From Variimorphobacter saccharofermentans (GTDB lineage Bacteria > Bacillota > Clostridia > Lachnospirales > Lachnospiraceae), in the NCBI RefSeq assembly GCF_014174405.1, contig NZ_JACEGA010000001.1, forward strand, positions 556,001 through 620,000: 64,000 bases of DNA, written 5' to 3'. This document shows, piece after piece, positions 51,913-61,963 of the stretch. Within the stretch, counting starts at the first letter, position 1. Each line of letters opens with the position of its first letter. The notes under the pieces were generated by a model. It was given only the letters and a program-made list of their open reading frames with translations. It was not told where the DNA came from and did not search any database. A program made the position numbers and the translations under genes.

Positions 51913-52974
51913 ATGAACAAAAAGCTTTTCACAATATTAATGGCAGGAGTAATGGCTTTCTCCCTTGCAGCCTGCGGTAAGAATGAGGTTCAAAGCAGTG
52001 ATCCGCAAGTTGCAGAAGAAACCGGAGCATACACATCAGATCAAACTGCAGATATGAAAGAGGAAGCCGACGAGGAAATCGAAATTACCGAAGCACAGGA
52101 TTTTGCCGCTTTGCTCGCACCCTTCTATGGTACCTATCGATTTGATGGAAACGATAACCAAGCAAAAGATCCCAATGAAATCGTCATTGATGAAAACGGC
52201 GTTTCCTATGGCGGAGAGAGCCTGTCTATTCTACGGGTAACCATGGATAACTATGTGAAATTCAATGACAGTGATGTCATGTTCATTATGAACAGCGATA
52301 GTATATCCGCAAATTTTCTACATCCCGAGGATCAGTCAGTACTGGAGGACTATCCGGTTGTAATAAGGTCTGCTCAAGGAGTTTCTCCAAGCAATTCTGA
52401 TGCCAATCCTGCAACAGAAGCACCTGCAAATAAATATGTGGGTACATATGGCGGGAGAAGTGGAAACATGATAATCACTAAAAATACCATAGAATTTACC
52501 GCAGATGGCAAAAGTTATACAACGTCGTATTCTGAAAGCGAAATCAAGGACAACAACGGAATCGGCGAACTTGCGTTCACGGTTGACGGCAGCGAGATCG
52601 TACTGTACTTTGGTCGTTCGGACGGAGCGGTTGATACAATCGAAGTTTATATCGACAACAAGCCTTACGCCTTTGAGCGAAGTAAAGAAGGTGATTCCAC
52701 AGAACCAACAGAGGCAAAATCTTCGGCACTGGAGGGGAATTACACGCACCCGGGCCATGCCACCCTAAGCGTCACAGCAGACGGTTCGTTTACCTATACG
52801 GTAAATTCAAATTCTAATGAAGCCACCGTCACCGGCAAATTACCGGATGAAATAACATCAGGAATGACTGTGCAGGCTGGTGAATACACTTTGCAAATGT
52901 TTTTCCCGGAGGACTATTCTGTAATTTCAATCAGTGGGAAAGGTGTGGCTAGCGCCGATTTGTCCCGCGATTAA
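51913..52974 (+). CDS. Lipoprotein with repeated beta modules
   Basis: 353 residues. Signal peptide with lipobox FSLAAC, Cys at about 20. The mature part seems to have three beta-rich modules: YGTYRFDGNDNQ (about 75-150), KYVGTYGGRSGNMIITKNTI (about 175-255) and LEGNYTHPGHATLSVTADGS (about 275-350). The second and third share a G-x-Y...G.....I/V start. No family recognised. ATG 51913 has GGAGGAAATATAC upstream; the longer in-frame ATG at 51898 overlaps this RBS. Confidence 0.65.
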   Translation: MNKKLFTILMAGVMAFSLAACGKNEVQSSDPQVAEETGAYTSDQTADMKEEADEEIEITEAQDFAALLAPFYGTYRFDGNDNQAKDPNEIVIDENGVSYGGESLSILRVTMDNYVKFNDSDVMFIMNSDSISANFLHPEDQSVLEDYPVVIRSAQGVSPSNSDANPATEAPANKYVGTYGGRSGNMIITKNTIEFTADGKSYTTSYSESEIKDNNGIGELAFTVDGSEIVLYFGRSDGAVDTIEVYIDNKPYAFERSKEGDSTEPTEAKSSALEGNYTHPGHATLSVTADGSFTYTVNSNSNEATVTGKLPDEITSGMTVQAGEYTLQMFFPEDYSVISISGKGVASADLSRD

Positions 52975-53066
52975 TTCGCATAATACAACTGTAAAATAAA
53001 TGGGAGAAAGACGGTTTGTCAGGAGGAGGCATTTCGTAGAAACACAAAAAATGAGGTGAATGGACT

Positions 53067-54956
53067 ATGAAATATGCAAAACGAAAAAAATGGAAACTGC
53101 TGATCGTATTCGCCCTGCTCATCAGTATGTTAAGCGGCTGCACGGAGAAGATGCCGGTTTCTGAACAGCCCCCTTCCGAAACAGCCGGGGAACAAAATGC
53201 AGCCAAGCCGTCGGCAGAGGAAGGCCCCGCAGCCTTCCTTTGGCCGGAGGGCTTAATCCGTGTGGAAGCGGATGATTTGTATTTCACGCCGGAGAGCGAC
53301 GATTATGCTTATTATGTGACCAGCGATGATGGCAAAATTAATACAGGATGCATGAATTTATCCGCCATGCTGTATGAGTTTGATGCAAGCGGAAATATCA
53401 GCAGGATCACGGAGCGTATTCCTGTGAAAGACGGGGCTGTTGATGAAAAAGGAAATTCCATTGAATTTCAATATCCAAGCTATACAAAAGAGCAGCATTT
53501 CCTGGAAGCGGAAAATATAGACAGGCAATATTTTATCAGCGACAAGGAACGTCTGTTCAACTACGATATTATGGGCTACAAATATGCGCTGTTTTCTAAG
53601 CCGGAGATCGCAGAGGTTTCCTTTGAATCCACCTATGCACTGACGGATTTTGAGCTGCTCAAGTATTACACACCGGAATCAGAGGATTATTACATACAGG
53701 AGTGGCTGCTTCGTTCCCCGGAAAGCATTGAAACCCCGATCCATGCCATTGTGGTGGAGTTTGCTTCGGACGGCTCTACCCTTCAAAGAACGGTTTTGGT
53801 CAAGATTCCAAAGGAAAACAAAGAGGAATACGAAGCTGCAAAAAGAAATGGTTTTGAATTGCTGGACGAAGAAAACTGGATATTCATCAGTAAGGGTAAC
53901 GGTTTCACCTATCAAGATGAGGAAAACTGCCTCAAGCAGACAAAGCAGGAGCTTACAAGAAAATTTATGAACAGCAGCTACGGTCATGCGGGTGATTATG
54001 CCCACTCTATGGCGGTGGATGGTCGTGCGCTGGCATTCTCCAAACCATCTTTTACGCAGGAACAGCTTGATTTGTATAACCAGTCTATCAAAACCGGCGT
54101 GTGGGAGAACGCTCTTGTTTTTGAAAATCACTATGCAGATAAAATGACATATACCTATGGAGATGACGGCAAACAAACGAAGCGTATTCAATGGGTGGTT
54201 GCCTTTGAGGAAGGGAAAGCCTGCTCCGCCTATACCGTATATGAATGTTACCCGAACATTGCGTTTACCTATGCTCTGGGGCTTCCGGCGAATAAGCGGG
54301 TTTATGAGGACAGAAGCCTTGTTTACTGCCAAAGAACGGATTTTGCATACCTGACCTTTGCCGGAATGAGCAAGGAGGAGGTATACAGCCAGCTTCAGGC
54401 AGAAGGCGAATCATGGGGAATGCCACTCATTTTGGCAGAGGCGGGAGGCATTCCGGTAACGGAAAAGGTGTTTACCAAGCAGAATAATTATATCGCGCTG
54501 CCCCTTCCTGATTTGACAGATGAACAGCTTGCTGAAAAGGAAGCGGCACAGAATCCATCTTTTGGAGATGTGGAGAAGGACGGAATTTATGCTTCGGGAA
54601 TCGAAAGGCTTCCGGGCGATGATCTGTACTTTACCCCGGTTACGGAGGATTGGGAGATTGAATACTATCCCGTGGATAAGGCGGAGGTCGTTCTTTACTG
54701 CTATGATGAAGCAGGAAAGCTGGTAGATACTTTGCGCAGATATGATGCCGGTGGGGAAATTGGAATCAACTCCGGTGAAACCGAGGTGTTCTCTAAAGAA
54801 GCTTTCACGGTAAATACCTATGTCAATGTGGATTATGTCTATTATTTCCACAACAAAAGCTATAACAACGAAACTGGGCCGTCTGCCAAGGAAATGGCTC
54901 AGGAATGGGCTGCTCAGGATGAGCGCAATACCCATTTCTTTTCAAGGTCAAAATAG
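53067..54956 (+). CDS. Lipoprotein with internal repeats, unknown function
   Basis: 629 residues. Basic start, membrane segment and lipobox SMLSGC, Cys at about 27. The module starting DDLYFTPESDDYAYY (about 70) returns as DDLYFTPVTEDWEIEYY near 517, with YEFDASGNISRI and YCYDEAGKLVDTLRR at the same offset; YYTPESEDYYIQEWLL near 200 may be a third copy. No catalytic motif seen. Most likely a surface protein with duplicated beta domains. The gap that follows has a terminator-like hairpin at 55069. Confidence 0.65.
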   Translation: MKYAKRKKWKLLIVFALLISMLSGCTEKMPVSEQPPSETAGEQNAAKPSAEEGPAAFLWPEGLIRVEADDLYFTPESDDYAYYVTSDDGKINTGCMNLSAMLYEFDASGNISRITERIPVKDGAVDEKGNSIEFQYPSYTKEQHFLEAENIDRQYFISDKERLFNYDIMGYKYALFSKPEIAEVSFESTYALTDFELLKYYTPESEDYYIQEWLLRSPESIETPIHAIVVEFASDGSTLQRTVLVKIPKENKEEYEAAKRNGFELLDEENWIFISKGNGFTYQDEENCLKQTKQELTRKFMNSSYGHAGDYAHSMAVDGRALAFSKPSFTQEQLDLYNQSIKTGVWENALVFENHYADKMTYTYGDDGKQTKRIQWVVAFEEGKACSAYTVYECYPNIAFTYALGLPANKRVYEDRSLVYCQRTDFAYLTFAGMSKEEVYSQLQAEGESWGMPLILAEAGGIPVTEKVFTKQNNYIALPLPDLTDEQLAEKEAAQNPSFGDVEKDGIYASGIERLPGDDLYFTPVTEDWEIEYYPVDKAEVVLYCYDEAGKLVDTLRRYDAGGEIGINSGETEVFSKEAFTVNTYVNVDYVYYFHNKSYNNETGPSAKEMAQEWAAQDERNTHFFSRSK

Positions 54957-55068
54957 ATCTATTTTATTCATATGGTGATACATTAGAATGCCCAACCAGC
55001 ATGGTGGGCATAACCGACAAGCCGACTGACGGTATGGCAGTGAAAAGAACCGATTTAAAATGCTTTCT

Positions 55069-55092
55069 AACCCTTGCAACAAGGGGTTTTGA
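55069..55092 (+). terminator. Terminator-like hairpin
   Basis: AACCCTTG (55069-55076) pairs with CAAGGG(G)TT (55080-55088), followed by a short T-run. The rest of the 190-base gap holds nothing else that I can support. Confidence 0.5.
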
Positions 55093-55148
55093 AATGATAA
55101 TGCAGTGTCAATCCTGATACTGTCCAATAAAGAAAGGGGAAAAAGAAA

Positions 55149-55931
55149 ATGAAAAGGATATTAAAAAAAATGGTAATAAGCTGTCTGGTGGCAGCTGTAA
55201 TTGCAGCAGGAGTTTTGCCTGCGGGAGTGAGTGCGGCAAAAAAGGATAACTTCCCTTCGAAAGTAAGGATGTCTTATGTATCTGATGAAGGAGCCATCGA
55301 GATTGAACTGGCCGATGAAAAACAGTCCATAGGAAATATCAAGACTAGCAGCAAGGATTTATTTGCAATGCTGACGGGATCGGAATATAGTTATGAACGG
55401 CTTGAAGGAGGCTCTTCGATTACAAATCAGTATACCATCGGGCTCTATGGGGAGAAGGATGGAACCTATACGGTCAGCTTTGATATCCTTGATGAGAATA
55501 ATAAGAAGGTATCAACAAAGAAAGTGCTGGTCTATAAATATCCAAGTCCGGTAAAGAGTGTCACAATGAACGGAAAGCTGCAAGAAGATAATTGGCTGTC
55601 TGAAAAGAGCGCTAAAGTGAAGGTATCGTTAAGTTCAGGGAATAAAATTCAGAAGCTGGAATACGGTGTTTACGAAATTATTGAGAATGAAGGTCAAACC
55701 AGAAGCGAGATCGTCTATAAGACATTTAAGAATGGAAGCTCCGTGACTTTTGGAACCCAATCCTACTATTACGCCAATGATTATACTTATGAAAATGAAG
55801 GTCAGGAATTTGGCCATAGATACTTTAATACAGGCATTAATTGCCCGACGTATATACGCGTCGTTTATTATGATAAGTATACCAAACAGAATGAGACTTA
55901 TGTGATACATTACTATAGGTGGATGAGGTAA
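55149..55931 (+). CDS. Secreted protein of unknown function
   Basis: 260 residues. Sec signal peptide (MKRILKKMVISCLVAAVIAA, cleavage near GVSAAKK). No lipobox Cys, so it is released or held otherwise. The mature part looks beta-rich, with YTVSFDILDENNKKVSTKKV and KLEYGVYEIIENEG, similar in style to Ig-like modules of Clostridial surface proteins. Not recognised further. AAAGGGGAAAAAG precedes the ATG. It begins a run of four secreted-protein genes on the same strand. Confidence 0.65.
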   Translation: MKRILKKMVISCLVAAVIAAGVLPAGVSAAKKDNFPSKVRMSYVSDEGAIEIELADEKQSIGNIKTSSKDLFAMLTGSEYSYERLEGGSSITNQYTIGLYGEKDGTYTVSFDILDENNKKVSTKKVLVYKYPSPVKSVTMNGKLQEDNWLSEKSAKVKVSLSSGNKIQKLEYGVYEIIENEGQTRSEIVYKTFKNGSSVTFGTQSYYYANDYTYENEGQEFGHRYFNTGINCPTYIRVVYYDKYTKQNETYVIHYYRWMR

Positions 55932-56030
55932 CGGAAGTATGGAAAGCAGAGCAGGAATAACCTGGGATCAATGTTAGTATACAATAGGATTGAAATGGCT
56001 TTGATGCCCATAAATGAAAGGAGAATATAT

Positions 56031-57077
56031 ATGAGAAAGCTATGGAAAAAGGTGTGTACCCTAAGTTTGGCAGGCATTATGGCATTATCCGTTATGCAGG
56101 CAGTGATACCGCAGAAGTTTGCTTATGCAGAGGGAGTAAGCCGGGAGGATTCAAAAGCCCTGAAGTTGAATGAGCAGGTATCCGGTTCCTTCAGCGGCAG
56201 GGGAGAACATTGGTATAGCTTTGATACAGGAATAACAGAAAATGGTGTGGATTCATGGTTCTTAATAAACACAGTTTTCCAAAAGCATGGCGGCTATGTA
56301 TATATTTATGATGAAAAAGGCATAGAGCTGGATATGCTTGATATCTATTTGACTGGTGAACAAAATAAGAATTATATCAAGCTGGATCAGGAAAAAAACT
56401 ATTACCTTAAGGTGGTTTCGGGTAACGCAAAGGGGGCGGATTATTTTCTTGAGCTTGAGGAGATAGCTGACGAGGGCGGAGAGACGATGGCTGAGGCTGC
56501 AGCGATCAAGAATAACCAGGCTTACCGCAACAGCATATATCCCGGGGCGTATCCGAAGGATTACGATTGGTTTTATGTGGAAAGTGACCAGGAAAGCGTG
56601 AATCTCGTACTGAAGAACAGCGGGAATGTGGATGGAAGTGCCAGTAGTGGTTATGTATATATAAGGGCATATATCTATGATATCGATAATACCGAGCTTG
56701 CCGAGATCAGTGTTGCTAAAAACAGCAGCGAGACAAAAAGCATCAAGGTACCGGACGGACAGTTCTATATAAAGATCGACGCGACCTCGACAAAGGGCCT
56801 GAATTATGTACTGACCGTTAAGGAGGATGTCGAGGCTACTACAGTAAAGCTTAACAAATCCAATTATCAGATAAATAAGGGCAAAAGTGCTACACTAAAG
56901 GCGAGCTTTACCCCTGGTAATGCCATGGTTAAGCTAAGCTGGAAAACCTCGAATAAAAAGGTGGTCACAGTAGATAAAAACGGAAAGATTAAGGCTCTTG
57001 CCAAGGGAAAAGCAACCATCACGGTTACGGATATAATCAGTGGAAACAAGGCCACCTGCAAGATAACGGTGAAGTAA
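56031..57077 (+). CDS. Secreted protein with C-terminal Big2 Ig-like domain
   Basis: 348 residues. Signal peptide ending near KFAYAEG. Residues about 45-135 and 150-260 form two similar beta domains of pre-peptidase C-terminal type (GRGEHWYSFDTGI, FYIKIDATSTKGLNYVLTV). The last 80 residues are a Big2 domain: TVKLNKSNYQINKGKSATLK, WKTSNKKVVTVDKNGKIKAL, KGKATITVTD. Such domains mediate surface display or adhesion. ATG 56031 has AAAGGAGAATAT before it; the longer frame from 55971 has no RBS. Confidence 0.75.
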   Translation: MRKLWKKVCTLSLAGIMALSVMQAVIPQKFAYAEGVSREDSKALKLNEQVSGSFSGRGEHWYSFDTGITENGVDSWFLINTVFQKHGGYVYIYDEKGIELDMLDIYLTGEQNKNYIKLDQEKNYYLKVVSGNAKGADYFLELEEIADEGGETMAEAAAIKNNQAYRNSIYPGAYPKDYDWFYVESDQESVNLVLKNSGNVDGSASSGYVYIRAYIYDIDNTELAEISVAKNSSETKSIKVPDGQFYIKIDATSTKGLNYVLTVKEDVEATTVKLNKSNYQINKGKSATLKASFTPGNAMVKLSWKTSNKKVVTVDKNGKIKALAKGKATITVTDIISGNKATCKITVK

Positions 57078-57112
57078 ACATGGTATAAGCTTAAAATGCA
57101 AGGAGTATGTCG

Positions 57113-59044
57113 ATGATAGGAAGGACGGACGTAAAAAACAATCGTAACACAATCACTATCATACTTTTATTCGCAATACTGGCTGCTGCAGCTTTTCTTA
57201 CTGCTGCAGAGCTGGCAGTGCGAGTATCAGCTGAGGAGCTTGACTGGTATGATGAGAAGGTGATTGAAACCTTTAAGCAGGGAGGAATAAAATATTTTGT
57301 AACCAAGAAACCGAAGGGAACGGCTCCGGGCGAGGCATATGTCGGCGGCTGTGAAGATAGTGTCACGAAGCTGGTGATCAAGGGTAGGCTTAAACGTGAT
57401 TCCAATAAAAAGGAATACACAGTAAAGGGAATCGTGGACGGAGCATTTCAGTACAATCAAAGAATAACCTCACTAAAAATAACCCCAGGGCTTCGTGATA
57501 TCGGTGCCAATGCCTTTTCGGGCTGTGTGAATCTGAAAAAGGCAGAGCTGGATGGCGGTATTACAAAAATCGGTAAAGATGCCTTTTGGCAATGTGGTAA
57601 GCTGGAAGGCATAAGGCTGCCGTCAGGGCTTACATATCTTGGGGCAGGAGCCTTCAGCCAGTGCGTTTCAATTACTGAGATAGACCTGCCCAAGGGTGTA
57701 AAACGTATTTATCCGAATACCTTCGCCGGCTGCGATTCCGTCACAAAAGTCAAAATGCATAACGCTGTCACGCATATTGACGAAATGGCTTTTTACGATT
57801 GCAAGAAGCTGGAAAAACTTACTCTTTCAAAAAATCTTGCCTATATCGGAGACGCAGCCCTTTGCTGCTGTGAGAGACTGACTGCGGTAGAGCTGCCTTT
57901 CAAGCTTAAGACACTTGGGAAAAGTGCCTTTGCAAGCTGTACAGCATTAAAGAATATAGTTATACCAGAGAATGTTGTATCAATTGGCGAGGCTTGCTTT
58001 CGCAATTGTGCTACTTTACGGAGTATAACAATGGGAAATAAGGTGACTAAGCTTGAAAGTGAGTTTTGCTATGACTGTGAAGCATTGGAGAGTATCAAGC
58101 TTTCATCTAAGCTGGAGACAATAGAAAACAGCGCATTTTACGGGTGCAAGCAGCTAAAAACGGTTGATTTACCGGCGACGCTTAAAAGCATCGGGAGGCA
58201 TGCCTTTCATCGATGCGAGATGCTGGATGGCATATCATTGCCAAAGAGTCTGGAAAAAATTGAATACGGTGCATTTTCCAATGCAGGACTTAGCAGTATC
58301 ACTATTCCGGGGAAGGTAAAGGTAATCGAGGGATGTGCCTTCGATAACAACAGAAGGCTAGAAAAAGTAGTTATTCAGGAAGGAACAGAGAGGATAGAGG
58401 AATACTGCTTTGCAAACTGCATCGAGTTATCGGAGATTGAGTTTCCTTCCACCGTGAATTACATCGGATGCGGGGCTCTTGACTACACGGCATGGTATAA
58501 GGTATTCGAGGATCCGTACCTCTCGTATGAAAATTTGGAGACAAAGTTTATCGATCATGTCATGGTCAATGATATTCTTGTATTTATCTCGGGGTATAAG
58601 CTTGCATATAACGAGATTGATACAAGTGCGGGTATTATGGAAAGGAGCACTTATCTGCTGCCCAAGGAGGAGCTGGTCATTCCTGAAAATACGCGCATGA
58701 TTTACAGTATCAACTGTGCGGACCGCATCACAAAAAGTGGAAGGGTAATACTGAATGAAGGTCTTGAGATTATAGGCAAGAGAGCCTTTTATGACAGCAG
58801 TGCACTGACGGAGCTTATTCTGCCGGAGAGTGTAACGGAGATTGGCAGCGAAGCCTTTTGGAATACAGGAATGAAAGAGATTTCACTTCCGGATGGTATA
58901 CAGAAAATCGCATCTGATTTCTTCGTATCCCAGGATGCGGACAGTGAACTTATCGTTCGGGTCAGGAAGAACAGCAGGACTCATAAGGAGCTTTTGAAGC
59001 TGATGAAGAGTGAAGAGGTTGCATGGAAAATAAAAACCTATTAG
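57113..59044 (+). CDS. BspA-type leucine-rich-repeat surface protein
   Basis: 643 residues. One N-terminal hydrophobic segment (ITIILLFAILAAAAFLTAAE). From about 105 to 450 and again from 555 to 620 there are some 15 repeats of about 23 residues of LRR_5/BspA type: consensus I...AF.GC..L..I.LP..L, for example GANAFSGCVNLKKAELDGGI and GKSAFASCTALKNIVIPENV. Proteins of this class are common in gut Firmicutes and are thought to bind host or dietary ligands. ATG 57113 fits AAGGAG at 7 bases; ATG 57107 is too close to it. Confidence 0.88.
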   Translation: MIGRTDVKNNRNTITIILLFAILAAAAFLTAAELAVRVSAEELDWYDEKVIETFKQGGIKYFVTKKPKGTAPGEAYVGGCEDSVTKLVIKGRLKRDSNKKEYTVKGIVDGAFQYNQRITSLKITPGLRDIGANAFSGCVNLKKAELDGGITKIGKDAFWQCGKLEGIRLPSGLTYLGAGAFSQCVSITEIDLPKGVKRIYPNTFAGCDSVTKVKMHNAVTHIDEMAFYDCKKLEKLTLSKNLAYIGDAALCCCERLTAVELPFKLKTLGKSAFASCTALKNIVIPENVVSIGEACFRNCATLRSITMGNKVTKLESEFCYDCEALESIKLSSKLETIENSAFYGCKQLKTVDLPATLKSIGRHAFHRCEMLDGISLPKSLEKIEYGAFSNAGLSSITIPGKVKVIEGCAFDNNRRLEKVVIQEGTERIEEYCFANCIELSEIEFPSTVNYIGCGALDYTAWYKVFEDPYLSYENLETKFIDHVMVNDILVFISGYKLAYNEIDTSAGIMERSTYLLPKEELVIPENTRMIYSINCADRITKSGRVILNEGLEIIGKRAFYDSSALTELILPESVTEIGSEAFWNTGMKEISLPDGIQKIASDFFVSQDADSELIVRVRKNSRTHKELLKLMKSEEVAWKIKTY

Positions 59045-59061
59045 GAAGGTAAGGGGCATTC

Positions 59062-60549
59062 ATGAAGGATGGTAGAAGATTAATAGTAACTTTATTAATA
59101 ATGGTAACAGTGCTTGCGGCATCAACGGCTTTCCCGGCGGCAGCTGCGGCGGCATCGGATACCTTTGAGCAGGAGGGAATATTATATCAGTACTGGACAA
59201 CGGAGAAAACGACAGCGAGGGTAGTTGGTTGCAAGGACACCGTATCAGAGCTGTTGATTCCGGAAAAGGCAGGAGGGGCAACCGTCACAGATATATGGGA
59301 AGGCGCATTCGAAGGCAATAGGGTGATTCGTTCCGTATCAATACCTAGAACCGCAAAGGAAGTGGGAGCGAACGCATTCCGCGGCTGCACGAATCTGTCA
59401 AAAGTGACCCTCGGTGACTATAAGGCATGGTGCGGGGAAGAAAAGCCTTATCTGGAAAGTCAGGGAATGATTCTGGGGAATTGTGCCTTTGAGGGCTGTA
59501 CATCACTGGAAGAAATAAGTCTTCCTGCCAATGTTTGGGGAAAAAATTCAGAGAATAAATATGCCTTTCAGGGTTCGGGACTAAAAAAGGTAATCTATAA
59601 TGACACAGATTGGAATTATGTCACAATGAGAGGCTGTGATAAGCTTGAGGTGATTGTATTCAAAAATTGTGCTCTGAAGATTGGGGAAGACAAATTCAAG
59701 GATCTTCCGGCGTTAAAGGAGGTATATGCCGATAATGCTGAGAGAATGACATTCGTATGGGGAACAGCCAATGATCTGACGAAGGGAGGGGCTTTCTATA
59801 ACTGTCCGAAGCTGAGGGACGTATATCTTTCCTATCAATCATATAAAGAAAATGATTATACCAGATACAGTCATTTTTATTATGAGCTTTCTTCTAAGGA
59901 TCCTAAGTATAATACCTTTTGTTTTCGCTCCTCAGATAAGAATGTTGTAAAGATGGTAAATAATGCGCAGTTCCAGCTTGCAGGCAACGGAAGTGCCGAT
60001 TTGACCGGACCAAATTGTCCTTTTACCCTTCATATTAACGTGGGAGAACAGAAAGCACGAAAGAACATATCGGACTGCTCTGTTGAACTCGCAAAAAACT
60101 CCTACAGTAAGACAGGTAAAAGCATGCGGGCGAGAGTGATCGTAAAGGACAAAGGAAAATTGCTTAAAAATGAAAGAGACTATACCGTTTCCTACCGAAA
60201 CAATGACAAAATCGGAACAGCCGAAGCTGTTGTCCAGGGTATGGGAAGCTACCAGGGTTCTGTTTCAAAGGCTTATTCCATAATACCCTTGTACCCGGAG
60301 CTCTGCGGGGTATCGGTAGAAGCAAAAAAGCTAACGCTGAAATGGAATGAGGTAGAGGAAGCGGATGGATATGTTATTTATTATGCAAAGAAAAAATCTG
60401 GCAAGTATACCAGGCTTGCAGAACTCAGGGGAAGGACGGAATATACCACAGAGAAGATAAAAGAGGGGAATTTTGTCAAGCTTAAGTCATATACGGAGGT
60501 GAATGGCAAAAAGTACTACAGCAGCGATTCGGCGGCAGAACAGCTATAG
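59062..60549 (+). CDS. Secreted leucine-rich-repeat protein with C-terminal fibronectin-like module
   Basis: 495 residues. Signal peptide ends near ASTAFPAAAAAAS. BspA-type repeats run from about 70 to 260 (GAFEGNRVIRSVSIPRTAKE, NCAFEGCTSLEEISLPANVW). Residues about 340-415 hold an Ig-like module (KNSYSKTGKSMRARVIVKDK) and the last 80 a fibronectin III-like one, WNEVEEADGYVIYYAKKKSG. It follows the larger LRR gene by 17 bases, so both are probably one operon. No cell-wall sorting signal is visible. Confidence 0.85.
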   Translation: MKDGRRLIVTLLIMVTVLAASTAFPAAAAAASDTFEQEGILYQYWTTEKTTARVVGCKDTVSELLIPEKAGGATVTDIWEGAFEGNRVIRSVSIPRTAKEVGANAFRGCTNLSKVTLGDYKAWCGEEKPYLESQGMILGNCAFEGCTSLEEISLPANVWGKNSENKYAFQGSGLKKVIYNDTDWNYVTMRGCDKLEVIVFKNCALKIGEDKFKDLPALKEVYADNAERMTFVWGTANDLTKGGAFYNCPKLRDVYLSYQSYKENDYTRYSHFYYELSSKDPKYNTFCFRSSDKNVVKMVNNAQFQLAGNGSADLTGPNCPFTLHINVGEQKARKNISDCSVELAKNSYSKTGKSMRARVIVKDKGKLLKNERDYTVSYRNNDKIGTAEAVVQGMGSYQGSVSKAYSIIPLYPELCGVSVEAKKLTLKWNEVEEADGYVIYYAKKKSGKYTRLAELRGRTEYTTEKIKEGNFVKLKSYTEVNGKKYYSSDSAAEQL

Positions 60550-60607
60550 GGGGATAATATCTGGGCAAACTCAAATGGAATGGATTACATTTCCGAAAAA
60601 GGATATT

Positions 60608-61963
60608 TTATAGAATAAGATTTTCGATAGTTGGATTTTCGGCAATATTGTTTGAGAGATAGCGTGTAATGTTTTTGTAGCTGTTTTTCAGTTTGGTTAG
60701 GTCAGAGAATGTACTTACATATATTTTTTTGACATCGGAATGTTTACATTCCAACTCTTGATAGGAAGCCTTTAATTTTTGTAAGTCAACTGAATGTAAG
60801 GATAATCCAAAACTTTGTAGCATATGTTTTGCCCCATCAAAAAGAATAAGTTGTGCTTCGTGTTTTCTGAAATAAGCATCAGGATTTGGAGATTTCTTAT
60901 AACGCAGGTTATATGGAAGATTCTCTTGATACTGTTCTGCATATTTGATAATTTCCGCAAGTGTTTTCATTCGTTTTTCAAGCTCTACAAGGGATGCCTT
61001 TGCGGTGTTTGTAATGGCAGTAGAGGAAGCAATTTTTTCTTCCAAAGCAGTCAGATTTTCAACATTTGCATAGGCATTTGCAGCAGCTTTAAGATTTTGA
61101 ATATCAGCCCAATGCTTCAGACCAGGGCTATTCTGAAACTTCTCCTGAGAAGTATCGATTAGTTTCTTGTTTGAAGTATTTTTTTGTGGGAAAGGCAACC
61201 TTTTTTTGCTCTTGGAAAGGATACGTTTCTTGATGTCTTCTTTGGTATATTCCGTTCCCAAAGAGCGTGCACTGCCACGCACAGCACGCTCTCTGCCCAT
61301 AGGTCGAAAAGAAATATATTTTCGAGCATTTTCTTCAAATGTTTCGCCTGTGATTTCGTAACCTTTTGCCCGCATCAGCGCAATAAATTCTTCATAGGTG
61401 GAAGCTGCTTTTATCATGGCATTGATGTCTTTTTTGATGGCTGGAATGTCAGTGGCAGAGAATTTTTCATCCTGCCACTCTTTGTAGGATTTGCTTTTGT
61501 TTTTGTCGGGAGTAATGACGGATAAATCGTGTTCCTTACATAGATCATCACTCAGGTGACGGATATGGTAATAGCTCCGCTTACAGTCATTATATTTCTT
61601 ATGCTCAATGTTGTCTGCAGCACAGAAAATAAGATGATTGTGAACGTGACCTTTATCAATATGGGTGCTGACTACATAAGAGTATTTCCCTTCCAAAAGT
61701 TTGTCAGCAAGCTCTGTTCCAATGCGATGAGCTTCCTCATAAGTTACCTCTCCAGGAAGGAAGGATTGAATGAGATGAAAGGCTTTATTTTCGTCAGACT
61801 GTCTGGTCTTTGACAGGGCGAATTTGAAGTCATATTGTGCCGTTTCGGGACTGCACCCAAAGGAAGAAATCAGGATATTTTCATCAGTTTTATCCGGATT
61901 GCAGATATAGGTTATTGCTTTATGCACGGTTGCTTTGATAGCATGGATTTTTGTGTATGCCAT
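60608..61963 (-). CDS. MobA-type relaxase of a second mobile element
   Basis: 451 residues on the minus strand. Motif I tyrosine is probably Tyr19 in HKAITYICNPDKTD. Motif III HIDKGHVHNHLIF (about 101-113) has all three His. The C-terminal half is helical and coiled. It belongs to the same broad relaxase family as the one at 3.9 kb but is a different subtype. It starts inside the mobC gene (52-base overlap), the usual arrangement. Together with MobC and the hairpin-rich region upstream it marks a mobilisable element whose other genes lie outside the window. Confidence 0.9.
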   Translation of the reverse strand: MAYTKIHAIKATVHKAITYICNPDKTDENILISSFGCSPETAQYDFKFALSKTRQSDENKAFHLIQSFLPGEVTYEEAHRIGTELADKLLEGKYSYVVSTHIDKGHVHNHLIFCAADNIEHKKYNDCKRSYYHIRHLSDDLCKEHDLSVITPDKNKSKSYKEWQDEKFSATDIPAIKKDINAMIKAASTYEEFIALMRAKGYEITGETFEENARKYISFRPMGRERAVRGSARSLGTEYTKEDIKKRILSKSKKRLPFPQKNTSNKKLIDTSQEKFQNSPGLKHWADIQNLKAAANAYANVENLTALEEKIASSTAITNTAKASLVELEKRMKTLAEIIKYAEQYQENLPYNLRYKKSPNPDAYFRKHEAQLILFDGAKHMLQSFGLSLHSVDLQKLKASYQELECKHSDVKKIYVSTFSDLTKLKNSYKNITRYLSNNIAENPTIENLIL

